Position numbers and translations under genes: made by a program. Below the pieces are notes generated by a model. It did not search any database, was not told where the DNA came from, and saw only the letters and a program-made list of their open reading frames with translations. Of a DNA stretch of 64,000 bases, positions 8,762-17,716 are shown piece after piece. Within the stretch, counting starts at the first letter, position 1; every line of letters begins with the position of its first letter. Source of the stretch: Bacteroidota bacterium (GTDB lineage Bacteria > Bacteroidota > Bacteroidia > 2-12-FULL-35-15); assembly GCA_016722565.1 (NCBI GenBank), contig JADKIU010000002.1, positions 806,001 to 870,000 of the forward strand, read 5' to 3'.

Positions 8762-10681
8762 TTATTCAAGTATAATTTTTTTACTTGTTAATTTCCCTTC
8801 GGAAAGAACTTGAATAATATAAATTCCCTTATTAAAATCTGTTAAATCAATTACAGATTTTGAATCTGAGGATGGAATGGTTTTCACTTTTTTACCCAAA
8901 GCATCATACACTTCAATTAATTCAAAACTTTTCGTTGATTCAACTGTAAAAATTCCAGTTCCCGGATTCGGATATACATAAATTGCTCCATCAACAGATA
9001 AATCAGGAATGGCTGACAACAACTCTACTCCGCTTGGAAGTGCTTCCCCTTGAGCAACAGCCGTCATTGTAATTTCCCCTGAAATCATATTTCGAACTGG
9101 TGTAATAATGTAATAAGCTGATTGTTGCGGACAACTTTGATTCCAAGTGGTTCTGGTAATTTTATATGTATGACCGTATAAAAATGTTCCTACAGGAGGA
9201 TGTGGATACGTCCACCAATTTATTTGCGAAAAACTACCCGGTGTGGATGTAAATCCTTTGAAATCGTTCATCGGAAAATACCACCATGCATCTGTTCCGG
9301 TATTTGCATAATAAGGTGTTCCGGATGTATTCAATTCCTCAATTTTAAATTCGTAATAAAAGCCGGGAACAGAATATGCCGCAGTATTGTTGGCTGTTGC
9401 TTCAACCGTGAAATAAGACGGGTTGGCTGCATTAATGTATAAGTTAAAAGATGGACTATTATTAATCACATTCACCGTAACCGCATCTGTACCCACACAA
9501 CCTGTTGAAAAGTTTGTTACAGAGCTTATATAGGTTGTAGTTGTTTCCGGACATACTGTAGTTGTGGTTCCGAAACCCATACTTCCACTCGGACCAAACC
9601 ATTCATAAATTGGTAATTTACCTGGAGCAGCAGAAGTTAGGGTAACACAAGACCCGCTGCAGATGGTCACATCCGGACCGGCATTTACAGAAGGTAAACA
9701 ATTAATACGAATCACTTTTGTTGTTTCTCTCCAGCCCACACAATCATTTTGTACCGCTAATTTAATGCGGTAATATTTACCACAAATAATTCCGGGATTT
9801 GCTGGAAACGTATAAGTTCCCGGAGTACCCGCATACCAACTGCTCCATGAACGACCACCGGCAGCAGGTGTTCCTGAACTATTTGTTGCTTCTACAATTT
9901 CCCAAAAATAATTATTAGAAGTGGATACCCCATCACTACCTGCAAAGGTTAATGGTGCCCCTGCACAAAAATTTGTTCCTCCTGCAATCGAAGGAATTAA
10001 ATTGGGATCATTTGCATAATTGATTGTTAAGCTACCACACATAAACACTGCCGTTACAATGCTATTATTATAAACATGTGCGATGATGGTATTCGTGCCC
10101 GCAACAAGTTGGCTTACAGGAATTGTCAAATTAAAAGACACCACACCAGAGCTCATAAAACCTATTCCCATTGCTGTAAGATTATAGGTATGACCATTGA
10201 TTGTAATTGAATCCAAATTATTATCAGCACAAGCAGAAAGATTTAACGTTGCACTTGTGGCAACACAATTCAATTTAGGAAAATTCATTTTGTATTGATA
10301 GTTACCAAGGGGTGTATAATCAATATAATTCGGAAATCCACTCGTATTATAATTGATGTATCCAAAAGCCGTTCCGGGTGTAGTAACAGTAAAAGGAGAA
10401 ATATATGCATTACCACATCCGCCCAATGAATCTGTATTTGGGAACGCAAATGTTAAAGGAGTGGTCATATTATAAATACCAATATTATTTGAAACACCGG
10501 CATTCACAAACGAGGACGTTCCCGGAATTTTAACAGTCCAGGTATCATCAATTGAACCCACAGGCGCATTTAATCCACTGCTATTCAACACCCCGGTGGA
10601 TAAGTTAATCACTTGAGTTGTTTGTGCTTGCAATAGTGATCCACTCAGCATAAACATACTTGCAAAAAATTTAAATTTCAT
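8762..10681 (-). CDS. Secreted protein with T9SS type A C-terminal sorting domain
   Basis: This 639-residue protein starts with a signal peptide (MKFKFFASMFMLSGSLLQAQ). The body is rich in Thr, Ser, Asn and Gly, as in beta-sandwich adhesin-like modules; a middle segment with VNAGPDVTICSGSCVTL resembles the PKD/Ig-like modules common in Bacteroidota surface proteins. The C-terminal ~75 residues are a type A sorting domain (VYPNPGTGIFTVES, IEVYDALGKKV, GIYIIQVLSEGKLTSKKIIL), which directs T9SS export and then cleavage and anchoring at the surface. It is a single-gene unit with its own terminator. Its ligand or substrate is unknown. Confidence 0.9.
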   Translation of the reverse strand: MKFKFFASMFMLSGSLLQAQTTQVINLSTGVLNSSGLNAPVGSIDDTWTVKIPGTSSFVNAGVSNNIGIYNMTTPLTFAFPNTDSLGGCGNAYISPFTVTTPGTAFGYINYNTSGFPNYIDYTPLGNYQYKMNFPKLNCVATSATLNLSACADNNLDSITINGHTYNLTAMGIGFMSSGVVSFNLTIPVSQLVAGTNTIIAHVYNNSIVTAVFMCGSLTINYANDPNLIPSIAGGTNFCAGAPLTFAGSDGVSTSNNYFWEIVEATNSSGTPAAGGRSWSSWYAGTPGTYTFPANPGIICGKYYRIKLAVQNDCVGWRETTKVIRINCLPSVNAGPDVTICSGSCVTLTSAAPGKLPIYEWFGPSGSMGFGTTTTVCPETTTTYISSVTNFSTGCVGTDAVTVNVINNSPSFNLYINAANPSYFTVEATANNTAAYSVPGFYYEFKIEELNTSGTPYYANTGTDAWWYFPMNDFKGFTSTPGSFSQINWWTYPHPPVGTFLYGHTYKITRTTWNQSCPQQSAYYIITPVRNMISGEITMTAVAQGEALPSGVELLSAIPDLSVDGAIYVYPNPGTGIFTVESTKSFELIEVYDALGKKVKTIPSSDSKSVIDLTDFNKGIYIIQVLSEGKLTSKKIILE

Positions 10682-10863
10682 ACTTTTTAATCCTTAGTTT
10701 TAATTGGCCTACTCTTGTTTTATAAGCTTTTCGGCATCCGCTTTAAAAATCTATTTAATTTTTTTGCAAACATAGATTCATAAAAACGTTTTGTTGATAC
10801 CGCAGAATAGCTTTTTGGCACAACCCTAAAATTCGATTCAGAAACTGTTTTTTTCAACACTCC

Positions 10864-11238
10864 CCTAGTCACCTAGTTACCTAGTCACCTAGTCACTTAG
10901 TCACTTAAAAAAAATTGCTTCGTACGTAAAAACTCCCTCGCATTGACTCCCTGTAAGTTTCCTCCTCACCCAATCCCCTAGTCACCTAGTCTACTTAAAA
11001 AAAATTGCTTCGTACGTAAAAACTCCCTCGCAATGACGCTCCGTAAGTTTCCTCCTCACCCAATCCCCTAGTCACTTAGTTACCTAGTCACTTAGTCACT
11101 TAAAAAAGATTGCTTCGTTCGTAAAAACTCCCTCGCAATGACGCCCTGTAAGTTTCCTCGCCACCCAATCACTTAGTCACCTAGTTACCTAGTCACTTAG
11201 TTACTTAGTTACTTAGTCACCTAGTCACCTAGTCACTT
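10864..11238. repeat. Composite tandem array: octamers plus a palindrome half, about 100-bp period
   Basis: Four blocks of TAGTCACC/TAGTCACT octamers begin near 10864, 10977, 11067 and 11168. After each of the first three comes the same segment: an A-tract, ATTGCTTCG, CTCCCTCGCAATGAC, GTAAGTTTCCTC and CACCCAATC. ATTGCTTCG and CTCGCAATGAC are the complementary arms of the dispersed CGTCATTGCGAG element, so two families are fused in each unit. This array fills most of the 709-base gap between the T9SS gene and rpoD; the rest (10682-10863, 11239-11390) shows no clear feature. Confidence 0.8.
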
Positions 11239-11390
11239 CCGTCAGGAAACGCTCCCAATCAGCATTTTAGCAAAAAACCCATCCATCGGCAAAAAAACCT
11301 CTTTTATCTTAAAAAAAATGTATTTTAGTTGAAACTTTTAGGAAACATTCACGTATAGTTATAGGTTTTAAATTATACCCAATTTTATTT

Positions 11391-12260
11391 ATGAGACAAC
11401 TCAAGATATCCAAACAGGTTACCAACCGTGAAACAGCGTCCCTCGACAAATACTTGCAGGAGATAGGGAAAGTAGATTTAATTACAGCAGATGAAGAGGT
11501 TGAGTTAGCCCGTAAAATACGTGCCGGAGACCAAGCAGCACTTGAAAAATTGACAAAAGCCAACTTACGTTTCGTAGTATCCGTATCCAAACAATATCAA
11601 AACCAAGGACTTAGTTTACCCGATTTAATTAACGAAGGAAACTTAGGTTTGATTAAAGCAGCACAGCGTTTTGATGAAACCCGCGGTTTTAAATTCATTT
11701 CCTATGCCGTATGGTGGATTCGTCAATCCATTCTTCAAGCATTAGCAGAACAATCCCGTATTGTACGTTTACCTTTAAATAAAATTGGTTCCATCAACAA
11801 GATCAACAAAACCTTTTCCAAATTGGAGCAGGAATATGAGCGTGAACCGAGTCCGGCTGAAATTGCAGGAATGTTAGAGATTACCGAGCAAGAAGTAAAA
11901 GAGTCGATGAAAAACACCGGCCGCCATGTTTCCATGGATGCGCCATTAACGACAGGTGACGACAATGCCGGCAGCATGTACGATGTGATGCAAGCCGATG
12001 ACAGCCCGAGCCCCGAAAATGGTTTATTAAACGAATCTTTACGCAGAGAAATTGAACGTGCCTTGCATACCTTAACTTCCCGCGAAGCAGATGTAGTGCG
12101 TTTGTATTTCGGATTAAGTGGAGAGCATGCCATGACCTTAGAAGAGATTGGTGAAAAGTTTGACCTGACCCGCGAACGAGTTCGTCAAATCAAAGAAAAA
12201 GCCATTCGTAGATTAAAACATACGTCCAGAAGCAAAATTTTGAAAACGTATTTAGGATAG
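11391..12260 (+). CDS. rpoD: RNA polymerase primary sigma factor RpoD
   Basis: This 289-residue sigma-70 protein directs core RNA polymerase to promoters. Region 1.2 (SLDKYLQEIGKVDLITADEE), region 2 (DLINEGNLGLIKAAQRFD and FISYAVWWIRQSI, which melt and contact the -7 element), region 3 and region 4 (TLEEIGEKFDLTRERVRQI) are all present. The long acidic region 1.1 of proteobacterial RpoD is absent and the length is typical of Bacteroidota. Its partner promoters, TTTG/TAnnTTTG, are seen elsewhere in this window. It is a single gene followed by a terminator. Confidence 0.96.
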   Translation: MRQLKISKQVTNRETASLDKYLQEIGKVDLITADEEVELARKIRAGDQAALEKLTKANLRFVVSVSKQYQNQGLSLPDLINEGNLGLIKAAQRFDETRGFKFISYAVWWIRQSILQALAEQSRIVRLPLNKIGSINKINKTFSKLEQEYEREPSPAEIAGMLEITEQEVKESMKNTGRHVSMDAPLTTGDDNAGSMYDVMQADDSPSPENGLLNESLRREIERALHTLTSREADVVRLYFGLSGEHAMTLEEIGEKFDLTRERVRQIKEKAIRRLKHTSRSKILKTYLG

Positions 12261-12290
12261 TGATTTGTGATTGATTAAAATTTTAAAAAG

Positions 12291-12318
12291 AGAGTTCCGA
12301 AAGGGACTCTTTTTTTTG
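12291..12318 (+). terminator. Intrinsic terminator after rpoD
   Basis: An AGAGTTCC/GGGACTCT stem (with one G-T pair) and a GAAA-type loop is followed by eight T, about 30 bases after the rpoD stop. Confidence 0.85.
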
Positions 12319-12459
12319 AAAAGAAGAAATTAATTTATACGAATAAAATGTTCGTATAACTTACCAAAATGGGGAAATTGGCGAATATTTAGTTCGTGTA
12401 TATACAAGTTAGCGGTCATTGCGCTGGACAGAACCAAGTATATTAATAAAGACATAACC

Positions 12460-13446
12460 ATGAAAACAATCTGTAAATTAATTGTGATGTTTTTATTTTT
12501 TACGACTCCGGTCGTAGCTCAAAATTTAATTCCTAACCCGAGTTTTGAAGACACGTTACGTTGCCCGACAAATATGGGATATCCTTGCCCAGCTACAAAT
12601 TTAGGATCTTTTGATGCAATTTATTACTGGACAAATCCAGCTTGTATAAGCTCACCAGAAATATTCAATTCCTGCATAAATGACGGCTGGATTGGAGTGC
12701 CGAATAATTTTCCAGGATATCAGTTAGCCCGAACTGGAAATAGTTATGCGGGTTTATATGCAGGTTTATTTCCTTCTTCTTCTTATCCTTCGACTGCGGA
12801 ATATATTTGTTCTCCGTTGACTTCTCCCCTTATTGCGGGCAATATTTACACGGTCAAGTTTTATGTTTCTTGCGGACGTTCGATGAATTTGCCAGCGACC
12901 GTTACAGGAACGAACGGCATAGGAGCATTTTTGTCCGAAGGTTTTCCCGACACCACGGGCTCAACAAATGCTACCAGACTTTATTTCCCAGCACAGATAA
13001 ATAACCCAACGACCAACCAAATTACAGATACAATAAATTGGGTTTTAGTTTCCGATACAATGACAGCTGTTGGCGGAGAAGATCATATCACAATAGGTAC
13101 TTTTTTGTCTGACTCTTTATTAAGTGGAGATGGTGCTTATCTGTATGTTGATGACGTTTCGGTTGAATCTGGAAATAGCTTGGGAATAAACAGCTACATG
13201 GGTCATAACCAAGACAAAGTATTTGTTAGTCCGAATCCTTCTCCAGGTTTGTTTGTATTCAAGAGCAAAACAGTCAGACTAAAAAATATTAAAGTTTATA
13301 ATATTCTAGGAAAAATTATCTATCAAAGAGATGTTGATGGCTATGAAATTGAAATAGATTTAACAAATATCTCGCCTGGACTTTTTGAAGTTCAAATAAC
13401 AAATGAAAATGAAACGACTATGACTGAAAAAATTATAGTACAATAA
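12460..13446 (+). CDS. Secreted T9SS type A protein in a cassette-like unit
   Basis: This 328-residue protein has a signal peptide (MKTICKLIVMFLFFTTPVVA), then QNLIPNPSFED, a start typical of carbohydrate-binding-like jelly-roll domains in Bacteroidota surface proteins. A T9SS type A tail follows (VSPNPSPGLFVFKS, IKVYNILGKIIYQ, GLFEVQITNENE). The open frame lies between GTTAGCGG at 12408-12415 and CCGCTAAC at 13475-13482, which are exactly complementary, and is followed by a long palindrome (13476-13656). The N-terminal domain resembles part of the giant protein at 60186. Function unknown beyond export to the surface. Confidence 0.85.
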   Translation: MKTICKLIVMFLFFTTPVVAQNLIPNPSFEDTLRCPTNMGYPCPATNLGSFDAIYYWTNPACISSPEIFNSCINDGWIGVPNNFPGYQLARTGNSYAGLYAGLFPSSSYPSTAEYICSPLTSPLIAGNIYTVKFYVSCGRSMNLPATVTGTNGIGAFLSEGFPDTTGSTNATRLYFPAQINNPTTNQITDTINWVLVSDTMTAVGGEDHITIGTFLSDSLLSGDGAYLYVDDVSVESGNSLGINSYMGHNQDKVFVSPNPSPGLFVFKSKTVRLKNIKVYNILGKIIYQRDVDGYEIEIDLTNISPGLFEVQITNENETTMTEKIIVQ

Positions 13447-13475
13447 CATATGACCAAGTAGGATAAACAACGAAC

Positions 13476-13656
13476 CGCTAACACAGGCTACACGCAATGC
13501 GGAGTTTGTGCAAGTTGCAAATACAATTTTAAAGGTGCGCTTCGCGCAAATAGTTTTGTATTTGCAATATAGTTCAGTACATTTAATAAAGGTTTTCGCT
13601 CAAGACAGTTTTGTGGTTATTTATTCCGCACTGCGTGTAGCCTGAAAACGTTATAA
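13476..13656 (+). repeat. attC-like palindromic recombination site
   Basis: The outer arms are 13485-13503 (AGGCTACACGCAATGCGGA) and 13625-13643, complementary with one mismatch. The inner arms TTGCAAATACAA (13515-13526) and TTGTATTTGCAA (13556-13567) are perfect. CGCTAAC (13476) precedes the structure and GTTATAA (13650-13656) follows it, in the places of the R'' and R' boxes of integron attC sites. GTTATAA is not a strict GTTRRRY match. No integrase gene is in the window. Confidence 0.5.
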
Positions 13657-13697
13657 ACAATTGCCGCAGACAACCAAACAGACGAATAGTTTAGACA

Positions 13698-14321
13698 ATG
13701 ACAAAAATTAATTATTTCTTTATTATCTCCGTGACATTTTTGTTTGTTCATTGCGCCAATCCAACAACTAAAGAAGTTCAATCTGAAAAATCAAATATGA
13801 CTGACACATTATTCTTTCATGAAGACGACTACGGCATGATTGAACTTACTCCAAAAGAGAATATTGAAGATTTAAAAAATGAGTCTGATACGATAAATGC
13901 CAAAGCTGAAAAGAATTTTGACGGCCATGGTTATAAGGACATTTATGTAATTAAAGACGATCGCGTTAAACTTGAGATTCGTAAAATTAACCCGGGCGAC
14001 TTAGAGCAAATTATTAATAAAACTGGTTTTAAAAAGGCGAATGTTGTAACGACAGGTTATGGACAAACATATCGTGAAGTGCAAAAAAGTACCTTTGGTT
14101 TCGGCAGCGACTATTCAGTAATTTATTTTAGCGTAAAAGCCGGAAATGTTGACAAAATTTGGCTTACAAATCCAAATAGCATGAATAAGGAGAAAATCAT
14201 TTCTTGTCTACAGGAAATCGGACAAAAATGGAATCTTGTTTTAATGGACTGGTTTCAGACAAGGATAGTTAATCTGGCCGACAAAAATGATATTGACAAA
14301 TATCTTACCAGTCAAGAATAG
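13698..14321 (+). CDS. Predicted lipoprotein of unknown function
   Basis: I do not recognise this 207-residue protein. It starts with a short signal ending in a plausible lipobox (FLFVHC), so it is probably lipid-anchored in the envelope. The rest is soluble and mixed alpha/beta, with a glycine-rich centre (TTGYGQTYREVQKSTFGFGS). It lies between two attC-like boundaries (GTTATAA at 13650 and GTTATAA at 14396), the second unit in the cassette-like block. It has no neighbour of known function. Confidence 0.65.
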   Translation: MTKINYFFIISVTFLFVHCANPTTKEVQSEKSNMTDTLFFHEDDYGMIELTPKENIEDLKNESDTINAKAEKNFDGHGYKDIYVIKDDRVKLEIRKINPGDLEQIINKTGFKKANVVTTGYGQTYREVQKSTFGFGSDYSVIYFSVKAGNVDKIWLTNPNSMNKEKIISCLQEIGQKWNLVLMDWFQTRIVNLADKNDIDKYLTSQE

Positions 14322-14409
14322 CAAGACAAATATTAGTCAACTTTGAAATCAGGCTTCGCAATTATGAAAATCAAACGAGCGAAATGCGTGGGAACGTTAT
14401 AACCATTTT

Positions 14410-15003
14410 ATGAAGACAACAATTTACATCATTTTGGCAATTTTAATGACCAAAACTGTCTCAGGACAAACTGATCCGACATCGCTTTGGATATTTCGCA
14501 TGGACCAAAATGCGACAGAAAATTTTCTTTATAATAAGTTCCAAGGCAATGATGAAGGGTTCCCTATTTCGACCGGACTTTTTTCAAAAAACGACACAAT
14601 TAAATATCAATCGGGACAAATATTCAGGACATGCGAAGTAGTGGAAAATAAGTTAAGCGGACAGTATAAAGTTTATTATCCTTCAGGACAACTCTACTTG
14701 TTGAGTATTTATAAAAACAATATTCTCACAGATTCCAGCATTATATACAACGACAAGGGTAAAATAGAATCTATTATAAAATATATCTCGCCTACTATAG
14801 AACAACAAGTATACTTTGACAGCAATAATAAACAAAAGCGAATCGACAATATCGAAATCGTGCCCACAACGAGTGTGACATTTAAATCGGGTTATGTTCA
14901 TACAAACACAGACAAATCAGTAAAGACAGAATATTTCAATCCCGAAGGACAAAAAATAACCAAGAAAGAGTACTTCAAATTATATCCAAACGAAAAGGAA
15001 TAA
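14410..15003 (+). CDS. MORN-repeat (YwqK-like) secreted protein
   Basis: This 197-residue protein has an N-terminal signal (MKTTIYIILAILMTKTVSGQ). A middle region carries MORN-type beta-hairpin repeats: GQIFRTCEVVENKLSGQY, then VYYPSGQLYLLSIYKNN and IIYNDKGKIESIIKY. These are the pattern of the YwqK-like group. YwqK-type proteins are sometimes annotated as antitoxins, but the signal peptide and the lack of a toxin partner here argue against that role. It starts 7 bases after an AACGTTATAACC boundary (14393-14404), the third unit of the cassette-like block. Confidence 0.7.
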   Translation: MKTTIYIILAILMTKTVSGQTDPTSLWIFRMDQNATENFLYNKFQGNDEGFPISTGLFSKNDTIKYQSGQIFRTCEVVENKLSGQYKVYYPSGQLYLLSIYKNNILTDSSIIYNDKGKIESIIKYISPTIEQQVYFDSNNKQKRIDNIEIVPTTSVTFKSGYVHTNTDKSVKTEYFNPEGQKITKKEYFKLYPNEKE

Positions 15004-15018
15004 AAACGGCTTATGGTA

Positions 15019-15060
15019 AAGGCTACACGCAATGCGGAGTTTGTGCATGTTGCAAATGCA
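15019..15060 (+). repeat. Partial copy of the attC-like arm
   Basis: This stretch repeats the left part of the 13485-13526 palindrome (AGGCTACACGCAATGCGGAG, then TTTGTGCA and GTTGCAAAT) with only a few differences. The matching right arm is absent here, so the site is a half site. It lies directly between the MORN protein gene and the small lipoprotein gene at 15086. Confidence 0.65.
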
Positions 15061-15085
15061 TTTTTTCAGCGGCAGAATATCATAC

Positions 15086-15406
15086 ATGAAAGCACCACTT
15101 TACATATTTAGTTTTTTGTTTATAATGCAAATTGTAAGCTGCGACTATTTAACTACAAAAATCTGTGGAGAACCGAAAGGGAAGAAAAAGGTTTTCATCG
15201 ACTCCATAAATGTAATTTATAAGAATCGATTAGTCATTAAAGCTGTTCCATGCTATCCTGGCTATATTCAGGCAAACTTAAAGGCAGATGTTTCAAAAGA
15301 AACCTTAGACAGTATTCAAATTGTTTGCAGACCATATCAATGGAATGAATTTTTAGTGTATGATAAAAAAGGAAATCTTATTCGAGGAAATGTTACATCT
15401 ATGTAA
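15086..15406 (+). CDS. Small predicted lipoprotein, unknown function
   Basis: This is a 106-residue protein. I chose ATG 15086 because it gives a clean lipoprotein signal (MKAPLYIFSFLFIMQIVSC) while the open frame upstream runs through the repeat at 15019-15060. The mature part is basic and beta-rich (VIKAVPCYPGYIQANLKADV, LVYDKKGNLIRGN). No family is recognised. It is the last unit of the cassette-like block; the 15407-15614 gap after it shows no clear feature. Confidence 0.6.
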   Translation: MKAPLYIFSFLFIMQIVSCDYLTTKICGEPKGKKKVFIDSINVIYKNRLVIKAVPCYPGYIQANLKADVSKETLDSIQIVCRPYQWNEFLVYDKKGNLIRGNVTSM

Positions 15407-15614
15407 ACATTTAACTAATTCCTTATCTTTATGAAGTGTCAAGGACTTTAAAATTCATTTTCTATCTCCTCTACCCCACAAAACTCCATTAACAAAAGTC
15501 TCAATAAAATGACTTGCTCTAACATCTAAATTCCCAGTCAGCTAGCTGTCCAACTAAGAATATAGGCAATTGACTTCGTTTTTAGTATCTTTACAAGTAT
15601 AAGTCCTTAAGAAA

Positions 15615-16814
15615 ATGAAAATTTACTTCGCTCTTCTAATTGCTTTCTTCATAAGTATTACTTCTGTTGAATGTAAAGCACAATGGCCATTGGTGTATCA
15701 GGACAATGCAGCTCAATTTTATGATGCAGCTTTTCCTACCGATTATACCGGTTATGTTGCCGCTGCAGATACTGGTGGAACCGTTATTTTGCGGACAAAT
15801 GATGGTGGTGCTACCTGGAACAAAAGATATATTCCTGCTTTGGGATTTATTAATCGGATTGTAATGATTGACAGCCTCAAAGGTTATTTGATTAGAGGTG
15901 GTGTACCGGGAAAACTACTTAGAACAACAGATGGATTTACCACATTCACCGGAGCAAATCTGGATACTTCTTTTAGTGTGCAGTCACTTTGCCTTTTAAA
16001 CGATTCTACCGGCTTTTACTTGAACAATGCTGCACGATTGCGGAGGTTTGAAAATTATGGCGCCTCCATTTTCCATATAATTGATACCTTAATTGATGGT
16101 CAAAATTTACAGTTTATGAGTCCGACTTTTGGTTTTATGGACACGGGAACTGGATTATTAAAAACCACGGATGCCGGAGCAACCTGGATTTTTGCAAATA
16201 CCAATCTCGGTTTCTTTTGTTCCACGTTTAATTTTGCTGATACTTTAAAAGGATATTTTTCGGATGCCACTGCCATTTCAACAACCCATGATGGAGGACT
16301 TACATTTCCACTCAACTATAATTTCGCAAATGCTTATAACATCACATCGAACGGTAATTTTTGCATCGCAGCAAATGATACCGGTGCTGTTGCCTATACG
16401 CTCAATAGCGGTGCTACCTGGCAAATACAATCTACCGGAATTAACTTGGTAGTTGCAGAACCATATAAAGTGGTGATGACTCCAAGTAACCGTTGTTTTA
16501 TATTCAGTCAGTTTTGTGGAGAAATCAGAAAACAAGGAGAAACATTCACATCGGGAATTAATGAAACAGATCAAAACAATATGGTTTCCATTTACCCGAA
16601 TCCATTCAGTTCAGAAGCGACTATTTATTTTGAAAAACACCAAAAGAATACCACTATCAAAATTATTGATTTGCTTGGGAAAGAAATTCAAACACAAACC
16701 TTCACTGGAAAAGTGTTGAAAATAGACAGAGGAATGATGCAAGCAGGTATGTATTGTATTCAAATTACGGATGAGCATAAAAAGGTAATCAACAAAAAAA
16801 TAATCCTGCAATAA
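15615..16814 (+). CDS. Secreted YCF48/BNR-like beta-propeller protein with T9SS tail
   Basis: This 399-residue protein has a signal peptide (MKIYFALLIAFFISITSVEC). Repeated blades follow with the sequence logic 'DGGATW': LRTNDGGATWNKRY, LRTTDGFTTF, LKTTDAGATWIF, THDGGLTF, LNSGATWQI. This is the pattern of sialidase/BNR and YCF48-type propellers. The C-terminus is a type A sorting domain (IYPNPFSSEATIYF, IKIIDLLGKEIQTQ, GMYCIQITDEHKKV). It is predicted to be exported by T9SS and displayed on the surface. The ligand is unknown. Confidence 0.85.
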   Translation: MKIYFALLIAFFISITSVECKAQWPLVYQDNAAQFYDAAFPTDYTGYVAAADTGGTVILRTNDGGATWNKRYIPALGFINRIVMIDSLKGYLIRGGVPGKLLRTTDGFTTFTGANLDTSFSVQSLCLLNDSTGFYLNNAARLRRFENYGASIFHIIDTLIDGQNLQFMSPTFGFMDTGTGLLKTTDAGATWIFANTNLGFFCSTFNFADTLKGYFSDATAISTTHDGGLTFPLNYNFANAYNITSNGNFCIAANDTGAVAYTLNSGATWQIQSTGINLVVAEPYKVVMTPSNRCFIFSQFCGEIRKQGETFTSGINETDQNNMVSIYPNPFSSEATIYFEKHQKNTTIKIIDLLGKEIQTQTFTGKVLKIDRGMMQAGMYCIQITDEHKKVINKKIILQ

Positions 16815-16853
16815 ACTATTTGTCGGGCAGATCTTGCAAATAACAATTGGTTT

Positions 16854-17390
16854 ATGAAACGAATCATTTTCCTCCTCCTCTTCTCCAACACACTCCATGC
16901 GCAAAACGCGGAGGTTGATAAACTCATGGAAGGAGAATTGAAAATGACCTATCCCAGCATTTATTTTGTACACAACTCCACCGACTACGCAGCCATGCCC
17001 TACCCTGCTGATTCCTGTTTTAAATACATTGCCGGTCATATCAAATACCTCAACAGCATTGTGATTTGGAAGGATAGCAGTGAAACGGAATTTCTGACGG
17101 AATCCCGAATAAAAAAATTAAAACTGGATTTGAATAAATACACGGCTTATGGAAATGTGGACATTGTTTCAATGAAAAACGAACAAAAAATTTCTCAGCG
17201 GACCATCCGAAAGGCAGCTAACGAAAAACAAAAGCAACACCTCTTATCGTTTAACAGTGTGTTGGATGTGAGTGGCGCTATTCGTAAACGAAAAAGATGG
17301 AGACGCACCCATGTGGAAGGACGAATCTTTTGTTTGGAATGCTGGCAACGGGGCGTATTTTTTCGTAAAAAAGTAAAGAAGAAAGAATAG
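16854..17390 (+). CDS. Exported protein of unknown function with basic C-terminus
   Basis: This 178-residue protein has a short signal (MKRIIFLLLFSNTLHAQ). I recognise no family. The last 50 residues are strongly basic (IRKRKRWRRTHVEGRIF and FFRKKVKKKE). It starts 40 bases after the propeller protein in the same direction and could share its transcript. Confidence 0.6.
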   Translation: MKRIIFLLLFSNTLHAQNAEVDKLMEGELKMTYPSIYFVHNSTDYAAMPYPADSCFKYIAGHIKYLNSIVIWKDSSETEFLTESRIKKLKLDLNKYTAYGNVDIVSMKNEQKISQRTIRKAANEKQKQHLLSFNSVLDVSGAIRKRKRWRRTHVEGRIFCLECWQRGVFFRKKVKKKE

Positions 17391-17400
17391 TCTACTTGCC

Positions 17401-17595
17401 TTACTTTATTGGCTTTACAATTACGGTATCTTTTTTTGCTGAATTCGAATGTCGCGGGTTTTTAGAATTATTGCGTGGCCATTCTTTGTCTACATTCCCA
17501 CCGGTAACTAAATTAAAGCAGGAAGCAGTGCTCAACAAGAACAGTGCACATAAAATTACAACTCCCAACATTCCAACCGTTTTTATCATACACAA
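17401..17595 (-). CDS. Small predicted lipoprotein (antisense to the flanking genes)
   Basis: This is a 64-residue frame on the minus strand. A hydrophobic stretch ends in a good lipobox (LLSTASC), followed by a short hydrophilic tail ending TVIVKPIK. Met3 (17589) could be the start as easily as Met1. The plus-strand frame over the same bases lacks any signal and looks incidental. Support is composition and the lipobox only. Confidence 0.45.
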   Translation of the reverse strand: MCMIKTVGMLGVVILCALFLLSTASCFNLVTGGNVDKEWPRNNSKNPRHSNSAKKDTVIVKPIK

Positions 17596-17716
17596 ATATC
17601 GCTCGGTAAAATTTCAAACCTGTTTCATAATTAAAGAGATTGCTTGCATAATTCACACAAGAGGAATGCTGGTCTGCATCCCTTTTTTCCGTACTTTTAA
17701 TCATCAATCCATCACT

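Noticed and set aside
12361..12459. A small RNA or riboswitch before the gene at 12460
   Set aside because: Only the GTTAGCGG boundary word is recognisable; no conserved aptamer pattern or terminator is seen.
14410..15003. Toxin-antitoxin system based on the YwqK-like (MORN) protein
   Set aside because: The protein has a secretion signal and no toxin-like partner is adjacent.
17396..17716. Extended N-terminus for the small exported protein at 17717
   Set aside because: The extension has no signal peptide, while ATG 17717 starts a good one; the region is better explained by the antisense small lipoprotein.
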